64,000 nt of DNA, from contig CAYZKY010000008.1 of assembly GCA_964478815.1 (NCBI GenBank), forward strand, positions 12,544-76,543, in the 5' to 3' direction. The first letter of the stretch is position 1, and each line of letters begins with the position of its first letter. Below, in pieces: positions 1 through 8,014 of this stretch. The notes under the pieces are model-generated. The model did not search any database. It was not told where the DNA came from and saw nothing but the letters and a program-made list of their open reading frames with translations. The DNA is from DASVNK01 sp964478815. Lineage in GTDB: Bacteria; Verrucomicrobiota; Verrucomicrobiia; Limisphaerales; SXQI01. The position numbers and the translations under genes were made by a program.

Positions 1-3000
1 TCCGGCCATCGCTTGTGACCATGAGCATGTTATCAATGCTCGGGTCCGTGCGGCGCGAACGGAGAGCTTCCGCGCGCTCGACCAGTTTCCCGACAATCGC
101 TTTCAACTCGGGAGTGGCTGGGGCACTCACGACCGTGGGCCGTCCGTTCCTCAATTCCGGCACCGGGAGCTTCAGCATCTCCTGCGTCTGGATATCCGCC
201 ACCTGCCGGAACTGGCGCATCAGTTCCGGCACATTGATGAACCGGGCGAAGCGGGTATTGAGCCGGTAGCCGGAGCCGTCCGGGGAAAGCTCCATCGCAG
301 TCACCGGCTCGCCAAATGTCGCCGCCCAGGAATCGAAGTGATGCAGGCTCAGCGCCTCCAGGGCGGCCATTTGCAGGTAGCGCTGCATGGTGAACATCTC
401 GGCCACGCTGTTGGCTATCGGCGTGCCGGTCGCAAAGACCACGCCTCCTCCACGGTTCCTGCTCTGGACATGGGAGACTTTGAGGAACATGTCCAAAGCC
501 CGCTGGGAGGCCGTGGCCGGAAGGCCTGCCACGCGGGTCATCTTGGTGACGTAGAACAGGTTCTTGAAATAATGAGCCTCATCCACAAACAACCGGTCCA
601 CGCCCAGTTCCTCGAAAGTGATGGCATGGTCTTTCCGCTCCCGGCCCGCCAGCTCCTGCAACCGGGTTTCAAGCCGTTTTTTCGCCCGTTCCAGAATTTT
701 TACGGTGCGGTAGTTTTCATCCTCACGCCACCGCTCGGCGGCGAGGGACAGCTCGGCGAGCTGCCGGTGGAAGAACGCCGATTCGGTTTCAGGCAGGACC
801 GGAATCTTCTCGAACCCGGCGTGGGTGACAATTACTGCGTCCCAATTGCCGGTCGCGATCCGGCTCATGAGGAGTTCCCGTTTGCCCTTCTCGAAATCCT
901 CTTTTCCTGCGGCCAGAATATTCGCGCCGGGGTAGAGAGTCAGAAGCTCGGAGGCAAACTGGCCGAGCATGTGGTTCGGGACGGCAAAGAGCGGCTTCCT
1001 GGCGAGGCCCAGCCGCTTTAGCTCCATCGCAGCAGCCACCATCGTATAGGTCTTCCCTGCGCCCACCACATGGGCAAGGAGGCAATTGGGGGTTTGCAGG
1101 ATGCGCCAGACTGCGGCTTTCTGGTGGGGGCGGAGAGCGACAGCGGGGCTTGCTCCCGGCAAAGTAAGATGGTCTCCGGAAAACGACCGAAGCCGTATGG
1201 AATTAAATTCGAGATTATACTTCTCCACCAGCCTCTTCCGGCGGAATGCATCCTCCCAAATCCAGCCCTTGAATGCCTCTTTGATCTTCTCCTGCTTGTC
1301 GCGCGCCGCCTCCGTGGCGGGGGCATTGATGACGGGCCGCCCACTGTGGTGGTCTTCGTCATGGACGGTCGGCGTGCGAAGATTCAGCGCGTCTTGAATC
1401 AGCTCAACCGCATTCCTTCGGTCGGTGCCCCACTCCGACACACTCATCAGGGAATGAGCCATGCTCCAGGAGGGCTGCATGAGCCAAAGCCCAAGCTCGG
1501 GCAGATGGGTGACGCGGGCACCTTTTTCTTGAAGAAGCGTTTCGATAAACTCCTGAATGTCCTCTGCCGGAATCCAGGCGCTCCCCAGTCGAGCGTCGAT
1601 CTCCTCCGCCGAGAGGGCTTCTGGCTGCACTTGGCGCAAGGCTTCGAGGTTCGCTTGGTAGTACGGGTCGATGAGTGCAGCGGCTTCCGCTGCTGCTAGT
1701 TTCTCCCGCACGTTCCCCGACAAATAAGCGTCCTCTGTTTCCCATGCCCCGCTTTGGGGATCGAGGAAGATGGCTCCCTTTAACTCTGGAAGGAATTCCT
1801 CGGGAGGGCGGCGGAGGAGGTTTTCCAGATGGGGAAGGTCCACCCGGCCTTTCGCGTTCAAAGTCAGGAGCAGCGCGTCGTTCGGCCCCGCCACGTTGGG
1901 CGCTGGAGCCTCCTGCTGAAGGGTGCGCTCCCGGAAGATGGCCGCTTTCTCCGCTTTTCGAGTGTCCGGGTCGAAACGTTCGAGGGACAAAAGAAGAGGA
2001 AGATCAGGATCGCCTTGGAAGGCTTTTTGATTGGCAGCTTCCGAAACCGCCCCAAAGCGGGCGACAAAGCAGTCATAGACAAGGTTCAGGTGCTCGCGCG
2101 CTTCCTGAATGGTCTTGTCGTTCGCTTCCTCCAATTGTGAGCGCAGGCACTCCCGCACAGCTTCCCGGAGGCCAATTAGCCCCCGGATGCGCCCGGCAGC
2201 GGACCCGGAGAGGCCCTCCACAGGAACGAGTGAGTCCCCCTCTCGCACCATGATTCGCCCGTGGGCCAGAGCGTACGCGTTCGGCTTGACCTCCGGGGCC
2301 AAGGCCACGTCCATCTTGGCCGGTGGCGGAGCCGGGGAGTTTTGAAATATGTTCTCCGGCAGCCGGGCGATGGCTTTGGGAAGCTCGGTTTCAAGGGCTT
2401 CTTCCTTTCCTTCTAGGGTCGGCTCGCTTCCCTGGTAAAGACTCCCGCTCAGCCGCATCTCACCCAGCATCATTTCCGGGCGAGCCGCAAAGTATTCGTT
2501 TACAAGAATCGTTTCTCCCGCTGAGTTCTGGAGGGGGACAATCTCCCGAAAGGGAATGCCCGCCGGTGCTTCGCCGGGCAGCCGTTTTCGGAGAATCACG
2601 ATGTCGGTCGTAACCTGCGTGTGGGCGTTCCGCTGGAACGTGGTGTTCGGAAGGCGGATGGCTCCCAGAAAATCGGCTTCGCGCGCGATGAATTCCCGCG
2701 CGGCTTTGTCCTGCTTGTCGAGGGTGCCCCGCGACGTCACAAAGACAAGTAACCCTCCGGGACGTAGTTTCGCGAGCGCCGCCGCGAAGAAATAGTCGTG
2801 GATGCGAAACTTCCAGGCTTTGAACTTGGGGTCGAATGGGCGGTAATCGCCAAAGGGGATATTGGAGAGGGCCGCATCAAAATACCCATCCGGAAGTTTT
2901 GACTTTTCGAACGGCTCGGCCCGGACGTCGGCATCGGGGTAAAGGGCGCGCGCGATGGTGGCCGAGACCGGGTCGATTTCAATCGCGGTGATCTGGGAGC

Positions 3001-3697
3001 GGCGGCTCATGGACTCCGGGATGAGGCCCAGAAAGTGCCCTATGCCGCAGGCCGGCTCCAGGATTCGGCCGCCTTCGAAGCCAAGGCGCTCCAGGATGGC
3101 GAAGATGGCTCCGATAATTCGGGGCGTCGTGTAATGAGCGTTCAAAGTCGTGGCGCGGACAGACTCCATCTCTTCCGGGGTCAAGAGAGTTTCCAGGCGT
3201 TCCCGCGCTTCGTGCCACTCCGCTTTTGAGCCATCGAATACTCCTGAGAGCGCCCCCCACCCGGCATAGCGCACTAGAACGCGCTGCTCCTCGGCGGACG
3301 CAGGGCGCATTTCGGCTTTCAGCCATTTAAGAAGTTCCAGGGCGGCGAGATTGGCGTGGCATTTCGTCTTAAGCGACCCGGAGCCGATTTTGTCTGCCTC
3401 GGTGATGCGATAATTCCTGGTGTTGCGGGGTGCTTCCCATGTCGCGGAGGGAGCGGGTTTGGTCGCAGGAATCCCTTCGGCAGCGGCTGCCGTCTTGGGT
3501 TGCGCAGAAGGTTGGGGCGGGGACTCAGGCGCGGGTGGAGGTTCAATCGGGCGACGGGAGAGGTAGGTGCTGATTGAACCGGGAGCGGGCAGGACGAAAG
3601 TCTGGCCCTCCTTCTCCCTCTTGGGTTGGAAGGAAAAGAGATCGAGCTGCAATGGGTCTTCGCTCCGTCCATCACGCCTTCCTGCATGCAACCCCAT
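1..3697 (-). CDS. Helicase and N6-adenine DNA methylase fusion (COG4646-like), partial
   Basis: This minus-strand frame is open from 3697 to the window edge, about 1230 residues, so the C-terminus is missing. The start is the ATG at 3697, with a GGGAGG ribosome site about 10 bases upstream. A Pro/Ala-rich N-terminus is followed by a methylase domain: SAM motif ILEPACGIGHFLG near residue 210 and catalytic motif NIPFG near 280, a variant of the usual NPPF/Y. A superfamily 2 helicase part follows, with HVVGAGKT near 875 and VDEAH near 1035. Very large proteins of this type occur on phages, plasmids and integrative elements, where defence or anti-restriction roles have been suggested; the exact role here is unknown. 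The family assignment is firm. Whether it methylates DNA is inferred from the motifs. It is transcribed away from the small genes that begin at 4071. Confidence 0.85.
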   Translation of the reverse strand, partial: MGLHAGRRDGRSEDPLQLDLFSFQPKREKEGQTFVLPAPGSISTYLSRRPIEPPPAPESPPQPSAQPKTAAAAEGIPATKPAPSATWEAPRNTRNYRITEADKIGSGSLKTKCHANLAALELLKWLKAEMRPASAEEQRVLVRYAGWGALSGVFDGSKAEWHEARERLETLLTPEEMESVRATTLNAHYTTPRIIGAIFAILERLGFEGGRILEPACGIGHFLGLIPESMSRRSQITAIEIDPVSATIARALYPDADVRAEPFEKSKLPDGYFDAALSNIPFGDYRPFDPKFKAWKFRIHDYFFAAALAKLRPGGLLVFVTSRGTLDKQDKAAREFIAREADFLGAIRLPNTTFQRNAHTQVTTDIVILRKRLPGEAPAGIPFREIVPLQNSAGETILVNEYFAARPEMMLGEMRLSGSLYQGSEPTLEGKEEALETELPKAIARLPENIFQNSPAPPPAKMDVALAPEVKPNAYALAHGRIMVREGDSLVPVEGLSGSAAGRIRGLIGLREAVRECLRSQLEEANDKTIQEAREHLNLVYDCFVARFGAVSEAANQKAFQGDPDLPLLLSLERFDPDTRKAEKAAIFRERTLQQEAPAPNVAGPNDALLLTLNAKGRVDLPHLENLLRRPPEEFLPELKGAIFLDPQSGAWETEDAYLSGNVREKLAAAEAAALIDPYYQANLEALRQVQPEALSAEEIDARLGSAWIPAEDIQEFIETLLQEKGARVTHLPELGLWLMQPSWSMAHSLMSVSEWGTDRRNAVELIQDALNLRTPTVHDEDHHSGRPVINAPATEAARDKQEKIKEAFKGWIWEDAFRRKRLVEKYNLEFNSIRLRSFSGDHLTLPGASPAVALRPHQKAAVWRILQTPNCLLAHVVGAGKTYTMVAAAMELKRLGLARKPLFAVPNHMLGQFASELLTLYPGANILAAGKEDFEKGKRELLMSRIATGNWDAVIVTHAGFEKIPVLPETESAFFHRQLAELSLAAERWREDENYRTVKILERAKKRLETRLQELAGRERKDHAITFEELGVDRLFVDEAHYFKNLFYVTKMTRVAGLPATASQRALDMFLKVSHVQSRNRGGGVVFATGTPIANSVAEMFTMQRYLQMAALEALSLHHFDSWAATFGEPVTAMELSPDGSGYRLNTRFARFINVPELMRQFRQVADIQTQEMLKLPVPELRNGRPTVVSAPATPELKAIVGKLVERAEALRSRRTDPSIDNMLMVTSDGR

Positions 3698-3737
3698 GCC
3701 GCCCAACCCTCCCGGCGGGCATCATCCCTGTTTTCCG

Positions 3738-3758
3738 GCCGCGCGACAAGGGCGCGGC
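3738..3758. repeat. Small GC-rich hairpin upstream of the helicase-methylase gene
   Basis: Seven-base arms GCCGCGC and GCGCGGC flank a seven-base loop, followed on the plus strand by TCTTTCC. It lies about 40 bases upstream of the start at 3697, in the likely promoter or leader of that gene. It may be a weak terminator or an operator; nothing in the sequence decides between these. Confidence 0.35.
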
Positions 3759-3837
3759 TCTTTCCAGCACCTTGGCTTTTAAACTCCGTCTATGCCTGGA
3801 GTTTGCTCACCTTGAGGCAGCGCTCCGCCTCCGTTCA

Positions 3838-3882
3838 AGCAACCCTGCGCCAGAAGGAATCTGTCACAGGGGTTGCTTTTTT
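3838..3882 (+). terminator. Rho-independent terminator in the leader of the 4071 gene
   Basis: The arms AGCAACCCTG and CAGGGGTTGCT pair, with one bulged base, across an 18-base loop and are followed by a run of six T. It points rightward although no rightward gene lies immediately to its left. It therefore either ends an unseen leader RNA or attenuates transcription into the gene at 4071. Confidence 0.6.
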
Positions 3883-3941
3883 CACTCCGGCTCCGCTTCC
3901 CGCAGCTTTAATCATTTTTGAAAGGCAGAGAACCAAGCGGT

Positions 3942-3964
3942 CAGCCTGGCGGCTGTCTTTTTAT
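3942..3964 (+). terminator. Second terminator-like hairpin in the same leader
   Basis: A five-base stem, CAGCC and GGCTG with loop TGGC, is followed by TCTTTTTATT. It is the middle of three consecutive structures between 3838 and 4030. The stem is short, so it is less certain than the one before it. Confidence 0.45.
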
Positions 3965-3967
3965 TCG

Positions 3968-4030
3968 TTTTCCCAGGGAGGAGGGGGTGTTTCAGCAGGA
4001 AGTGAAAACACCCCCTCCTCCCTGGGAAAA
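3968..4030. repeat. Perfect 25-bp inverted repeat with 13-base loop
   Basis: The left arm at 3968-3992 is the exact reverse complement of the right arm at 4006-4030, with a 13-base loop between them. The right arm ends about 30 bases before the GGAGG of the gene at 4071, so the hairpin would lie in that gene's 5' leader. It lacks a long T-run on either side, so it is not a standard terminator. It could be an attenuator, an RNA-processing site, or a protein-binding or cruciform site. Confidence 0.8.
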
Positions 4031-4070
4031 GCGTTTCCGGGGCGGGTGGGGCGAAACTTTGGAGGACAAA

Positions 4071-4658
4071 ATGGAACATCAATGCTTGGCGGAAAACTCA
4101 GCTCATGGAATCGAAATCGAGTTCGATTTCGGCACATTCGAGGGGTTTAACTTCCGGTCGCAATCGGCGATCGAGCGGACACTGACGGCGGCGGAAGTCG
4201 CCGCCTGGGACCACGATGGGCTGGGGGAGGCGGAGTTCTGGCCCTCCGGAGACCATCCAGAGGTGTCACTGATTTTTGGCGGCCAAAGCTCGGTCACGGC
4301 GGCGGAACTTTTGGAAATTAATCGCCTGCTCGCCGAACTCGGGGGCGCTTCAACCGAGAACTTCCTGCGGATTCACTACGCCGTGAATATTCGCGGGGCG
4401 GCTCTGGAGCAATCGACCGGCGAAGGGCTGGATGAGGAACATCTGAATCTGTTTTTCGGCGGAAACTTTACCGACCTGCGCCGGGATGCGGCCTTTGAGC
4501 TGTTCGAGTCGTACTACCCAGAAGCTTATGCGGTGTGGGAGAAGACCCTGTGCGACGGGCTGATCTTTGATACCGACCGGTTTTTGGATTCCCCGTCGTG
4601 GTCGGTCGAGGAAATCGACCTCGGGGATCGCAGAGCGCTAATCGTTGCGCCGCAATAG
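4071..4658 (+). CDS. Hypothetical acidic protein, 195 aa
   Basis: The ATG at 4071 is chosen because GGAGG lies six bases upstream. The frame stays open further upstream, but that part runs through the 25-bp palindrome and is probably not translated. The product is acidic and soluble, without a signal peptide or membrane segment. It begins with a Glu/Phe/Asp-rich stretch, contains a possible TAAELLEINRLLAELGG helix, and ends in VAPQ. I do not recognise a family. Its place between the helicase-methylase and the cytosine methyltransferase, with small genes following in the same direction, suggests a plasmid accessory protein, but that is only context. Confidence 0.6.
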   Translation: MEHQCLAENSAHGIEIEFDFGTFEGFNFRSQSAIERTLTAAEVAAWDHDGLGEAEFWPSGDHPEVSLIFGGQSSVTAAELLEINRLLAELGGASTENFLRIHYAVNIRGAALEQSTGEGLDEEHLNLFFGGNFTDLRRDAAFELFESYYPEAYAVWEKTLCDGLIFDTDRFLDSPSWSVEEIDLGDRRALIVAPQ

Positions 4659-4672
4659 GGTGGGTGGCAGCA

Positions 4673-4697
4673 CCGGCGCGGGCCAAACCCGCGCCGG
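4673..4697. repeat. GC-rich hairpin after the 4071 gene
   Basis: Ten-base arms CCGGCGCGGG and CCCGCGCCGG flank a five-base loop just after the stop codon at 4658. The position suits transcript termination or RNA stabilisation, but no T-tract follows on either strand. Confidence 0.5.
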
Positions 4698-4752
4698 ACC
4701 ATTCCCGGCGGGCCGGGGGTATGGGAATGTTTAATGTGGCAAGGGGGGAAGC

Positions 4753-4995
4753 ATGGGAAAGACGTTGAAAGTAGGCAAGGGGCAGGAAAGCACGGATATA
4801 ATGGCGGAGGAGGAAAGTGCGTTCTGGGCGGTGCCCGAAGGGTTGGAGGATCACCGAACGGCGCTCGATTATCTGTTCGAACGGGAGATGGAGCGCGAAA
4901 CGGGTTTATGGGAAGAGCAGATTTCGGCCAGCTTCGAGGAAATGCACGATCTGATCAAAAGGGTGCAGCCCAAGACGAAACGGAGGCCGACTTGA
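4753..4995 (+). CDS. Small hypothetical protein, 80 aa
   Basis: The start at 4753 is preceded by the purine-rich AAGGGGGGAAG, a good ribosome site. A later in-frame ATG at 4801 is a weaker alternative. The product is charged and predicted helical, with many Glu and Lys in EREMERETGLWEEQIS and a basic tail KTKRRPT. Such a profile fits a small nucleic-acid-binding or regulatory plasmid protein, but I recognise no family. It follows the 4071 gene by 94 bases in the same direction and may share its transcript. Its stop codon overlaps a possible TTG start of the next tiny frame. Confidence 0.5.
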   Translation: MGKTLKVGKGQESTDIMAEEESAFWAVPEGLEDHRTALDYLFEREMERETGLWEEQISASFEEMHDLIKRVQPKTKRRPT

Positions 4996-5096
4996 AGTCT
5001 GGAGATTGGCCGGCAGAGCTGGGAGGAGAAGTGCTGCCTCGTGGTGAAATTGGAAACCTCATTGAACAGCAACAAATCGCCCCCGACCCTCGATGA
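4992..5096 (+). CDS. Possible tiny coupled ORF, 34 aa
   Basis: A TTG at 4992 overlaps the stop of the preceding gene, with GGAGG six bases upstream. The frame ends at 5096, where its TGA overlaps the ATG at 5093 of a further small frame. The two overlaps and the ribosome site are what support it. The peptide is too short to assign, and the TTG start and absence of recognisable similarity keep confidence low. Confidence 0.2.
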   Translation: MKSGDWPAELGGEVLPRGEIGNLIEQQQIAPDPR

Positions 5097-5230
5097 AGTT
5101 CATCGATGGCCGCTCTGGCACCCAATTGGCTCTCGAAGCTTTATTTCCAGAAGGCTTCCACCGAGCCGAAGAAATCGCTAAATCCAAGGTTCCACGGGTG
5201 TCAAAAATTGGCCTGTCCCGGCTTACATAA
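5093..5230 (+). CDS. Possible tiny coupled ORF, 45 aa
   Basis: The ATG at 5093 overlaps the stop of the preceding small frame. The frame encodes a 45-residue peptide with the regular composition of a coding sequence (MKFIDGRSGTQLALEALF at its start). It has no recognised family and may be the N-terminal remnant of a longer gene, since nothing continues it after 5230. Confidence 0.25.
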   Translation: MKFIDGRSGTQLALEALFPEGFHRAEEIAKSKVPRVSKIGLSRLT

Positions 5231-5633
5231 TTGCCTCACAAAATTGCCTCACACCGGATGCACCTGCGGCGCCAGCAAAGGCGAAGTATTTCAGCGCAAG
5301 TCGCTCGGCTGGAACTGTTTACGGCATTAGCGGTTTGCAAACAATCGCGGATGAATTTCGACCCGTACGCTTGCCGGGACGGAAGAACGGGCTGTTAACA
5401 GCGGATTTGACGATGTCTGGAACTTCAGCCCGAAGGTCGGGAACCAGTGACCTTCGGCGCTCGCCATGCATCCATTGGCATCAGGAGCTTGACTGGCCGC
5501 AGCGTGTGAGAGCAGGGGGTATTCTCTCGCTGCTGGCAGTTCGGAATGTCTATTGCCGCGACACCACTGGAGGAGGTAGAATCTTTCGGGAAACGAGCGG
5601 TCGTTCCATCGCCTATTTTTAAGGCATTCCACC
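5231..5633. other. Intergenic stretch before the C5 methyltransferase
   Basis: No convincing gene is seen. The left end holds a direct repeat of about 13 bases (AATTGCCTCACAA, twice between about 5229 and 5253). The promoter of the methyltransferase is probably in the right half, but no clear -35/-10 pair stands out. Confidence 0.4.
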
Positions 5634-6920
5634 ATGTCCTTGCTCGCCCTTCAGCCGCTCGGGCGGAACCGGGCAACCCCGCGGCTCTGGCTCGAATCTG
5701 AGCGGCTGACCCGGCTCGGTTTCCCGCACGGCACTCCGCTCCAGATTGAGCCCCAGCCCGACCGCCTGATTCTGCGGCCTGCCATCCTGGCGGAAAATCA
5801 TGTTTCAAGCCGGGCCACCTCCGGGGGCTATCGACGGCCCATCATCGATCTGGCCAGCCATGCGCTCCTGGATGGCTTGTCAGCCTTTTCCGAAGTCAAA
5901 GTCATCGCCTCCTTCGAACGAATTACGGTGACTCCCTCGCACCGGGCCTTTGCCATCGCCCGCAGCCGCGTGATTCGTCCACCGTTCCGGGTGGTCGACA
6001 TCTTCGCGGGTGGAGGAACCCTGACGGCGGCGCTTCAGGGAGACAACCGGTTCGAGGTTAGGGCCGGCATTGAGCAGGAACCGGACTTTGCTGACGAGTG
6101 GCAAGCCCGGCATCCCGAGGCGTTGCTCGTCCAGTCCGATGTGCGCGCGCTCCGTCCCGCTGACCTGCCGGAGTTCGACCTGCTCATCGGCGGCATCCCC
6201 TGCACAAGCCACTCGACCCTGGGCCGGGCCAAATTGGATCTAGCACAGCGGCCGGAGCTCGGGGAGACGGGCGACCTCTTCCTGCCGGTTTTGAATCTGG
6301 TCGCGGAACGGATGCCCGCCGCGGTCCTCTTCGAAAACGTGCCCGCCTTCGGGACGAGTCTCGCCGGACAGCTCGTGGCCACGCACCTTGGGCGCATCGG
6401 TTACCACGTCTTCAGCACCGTTTTAAAACCCAACGAGGAGTGGAACGAGCTGGAGGACCGGAAGAGATGGATTCTGGTCGGAACGCTGATCCGGCCTTTC
6501 CAGCTTCAGGTGCCGTCGATTCCTTGTCGGACGCCCGTGTCGGCGTTCCTCGACCCGCCGCAGGAAGGCCATGACCGGGAGGATGCCGGGCGGATCGCGC
6601 GCACCCTCGCGGGGCTGCGCGCGCATGAGGCCCGGCACAAGGCACTTGGGCACGGCTTTGGCATCACGGTGGTGGATGGCTCCGAGACCCGGCTGCCGAC
6701 CATTCCAAAGTCGTATCACAAGATCAATACCGGGCCGTTTGTGCAGACACCGTTCGGCCCGCGGCTCCTGCGCCAGGGGGAGATCGAGCGGATTCACGGG
6801 TGCGAGCTGCGTTCCCAGCATTACGGAACGGCGGTGGCCATGCTTGGGCAGGGGGTGCAGACCCGGTTGTTCCGGGAGATTCTCCGGCAATTGGGCGATC
6901 ACCTGGCGGAGCCGGGCTGA
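5634..6920 (+). CDS. DNA (cytosine-5-)-methyltransferase with SymE/AbrB-like N-terminus
   Basis: This 428-residue protein carries the C5-methyltransferase signatures in canonical order. These are SAM motif DIFAGGGTLTAAL near residue 122, the catalytic Pro-Cys in GGIPCTSHS near 189, the ENV motif in LFENVPAFG near 233, and a C-terminal YHKINTGPF / GEIERIHG region. It should transfer methyl groups from SAM to cytosine in double-stranded DNA. Residues 13-47, RLWLESERLTRLGFPHG onward, resemble the SymE/AbrB-type beta-barrel segment (LxLxGxxLxxLGFxxG), which is unusual on such an enzyme and may add DNA binding. No restriction endonuclease is adjacent, so it is probably an orphan plasmid methylase that protects or marks DNA. 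The ATG at 5634 has only a weak ribosome site. Confidence 0.88.
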   Translation: MSLLALQPLGRNRATPRLWLESERLTRLGFPHGTPLQIEPQPDRLILRPAILAENHVSSRATSGGYRRPIIDLASHALLDGLSAFSEVKVIASFERITVTPSHRAFAIARSRVIRPPFRVVDIFAGGGTLTAALQGDNRFEVRAGIEQEPDFADEWQARHPEALLVQSDVRALRPADLPEFDLLIGGIPCTSHSTLGRAKLDLAQRPELGETGDLFLPVLNLVAERMPAAVLFENVPAFGTSLAGQLVATHLGRIGYHVFSTVLKPNEEWNELEDRKRWILVGTLIRPFQLQVPSIPCRTPVSAFLDPPQEGHDREDAGRIARTLAGLRAHEARHKALGHGFGITVVDGSETRLPTIPKSYHKINTGPFVQTPFGPRLLRQGEIERIHGCELRSQHYGTAVAMLGQGVQTRLFREILRQLGDHLAEPG

Positions 6921-7267
6921 AGGCGGAGCCCGTTCGAACAGGGTTTGGACTTTGGCCGGGAGCGACACGGTTCGGTGCGGGAACGGATGGTCGGCGTGAC
7001 CAGCGCGGACGCTCGTCACGCGCGACAGACTGTCCGGAGGGCTTTCCGCCGGAGCCATCGCGTCGAAAAGGTTCCCGCCACGGGCTCCTGACAATCGCAC
7101 TCTGCGGGGGCATGACGGGAACCTCTTTCGGCGCGCTGCTCCGGTCGAAACGGGCAGATGCCCATTTGGAAAGTTTATTGGTGGAAAGGTTATCCGGAGG
7201 CCAGGAAAAAAGCCGCATTCCATATCTGCCTCCATTCCTGAAATTCTGTCGAGCGAACGACGCGCGC

Positions 7268-7320
7268 CGATGGAGGTGGGCAATTTTATGGCGGCGGGCC
7301 GGGCGTCCAGGATACTACGG
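7268..7320 (+). repeat. Dispersed ~53-bp repeat, copy A (other copy at 41034-41086)
   Basis: The copies share an exact GCGTCCAGGAT, then one differing base, then CTACGG. They also share TATGGCGG and scattered identities further left. Each lies in an intergenic region left of a rightward gene. In this copy the right half also forms the 13-bp hairpin at 7300-7352. The function is unknown. Confidence 0.45.
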
Positions 7321-7352
7321 TTCCACAGTCTTCCGTTCCTCCTGGACGCCCG
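7300..7352. repeat. 13-bp perfect inverted repeat
   Basis: The arm CGGGCGTCCAGGA at 7300-7312 is the exact complement of TCCTGGACGCCCG at 7340-7352, with a 27-base loop. It overlaps copy A of the dispersed repeat. It could be an RNA hairpin or a protein site upstream of the 7655 gene. Confidence 0.7.
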
Positions 7353-7654
7353 TTCCCGACGCCAGGGCCTTGCTCGCATGAACGGCGCGCGAATGTTTAC
7401 GGCGAGTCAATCCGAGCGAGGGGCACGAGCCTGCCGATTGAATTGGCGAACCTCCCGGAAGATTTACCGACCATAGCCAAGTCGGTGACCGCCGCGAAGC
7501 GTTCCGGTGGACGTGCTGCGGGAATGCAGTCTCTCTGTTCCCTCATCACTGTGCGGAGAGCAGAGGTTCTTGCTGGGGCAGTTCCGCCGTGGCCCGGATC
7601 TGTGGTACGACCACCCGGGGAGCCGATGAACGGTTTCCTGAAGTAATAAAGGTT

Positions 7655-7915
7655 ATGCCAAAAGCAACTGGTTCGAAACCCCGGCCCGTGCAGGAATTCC
7701 GCCTCGGCCTGGTCAAGGCCGCGGTGTGGAAAAACGACACGGAGGCCGGAGTCCGCTACAACACCACGGTCAGCCGCGCCTACAAGGACGGCGAGAAGTG
7801 GGAAACGACCGACTCGTTCGGAAGAGAGGACTTGCTCCTCCTGGCCAAGGTCGCCGACCGGGCGCACACTTGGATTCACGAGCAGTCTCAACACCGCGAC
7901 GAGCCTGGGGAATAG
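7655..7915 (+). CDS. Conserved small hypothetical protein, 86 aa
   Basis: The ATG at 7655 follows AATAAAGG. The protein reads as a compact beta-rich domain with the ordered elements RLGLVKAAVWKN, VRYNTTVSRAYKDGEKW and DSFGREDLLLLAKVADRAHTWI. From memory, small proteins with this pattern recur as uncharacterised genes in Planctomycetota and Verrucomicrobiota, often near mobile DNA. The one-domain size and the aromatic and basic beta strands would suit nucleic-acid binding, but this is inference. No signal peptide or membrane helix is present. The next gene is convergent on the minus strand. Confidence 0.65.
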   Translation: MPKATGSKPRPVQEFRLGLVKAAVWKNDTEAGVRYNTTVSRAYKDGEKWETTDSFGREDLLLLAKVADRAHTWIHEQSQHRDEPGE

Positions 7916-8014
7916 AAGGTTCACGGCTTTCGGGGATTTGTGCCGCCAAACAATCCTCACCTGCGCGCCCGTGCGGCTACGAGGCGGGGTAGGCATCGAT
8001 CCCGGTGCTCCCGG

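Larger units (their letters stand above)
6921..7654. other. Intergenic region with hairpin and dispersed repeat
   Basis: No gene is assigned. The region includes a 13-bp inverted repeat at 7300-7352 and a stretch near 7268-7320 that resembles 41034-41086. A plus-strand frame is open from about 7240 to 7646 and ends six bases before the next gene. Its only usable start is a TTG at 7443, and its composition is not convincingly protein-like. Confidence 0.4.

Noticed and set aside
6423..7379. 318-codon minus-strand frame after the C5 methyltransferase
   Set aside because: Its first half is antisense to the methyltransferase and the rest is low-complexity Arg/Ser/Pro sequence without a start signal.
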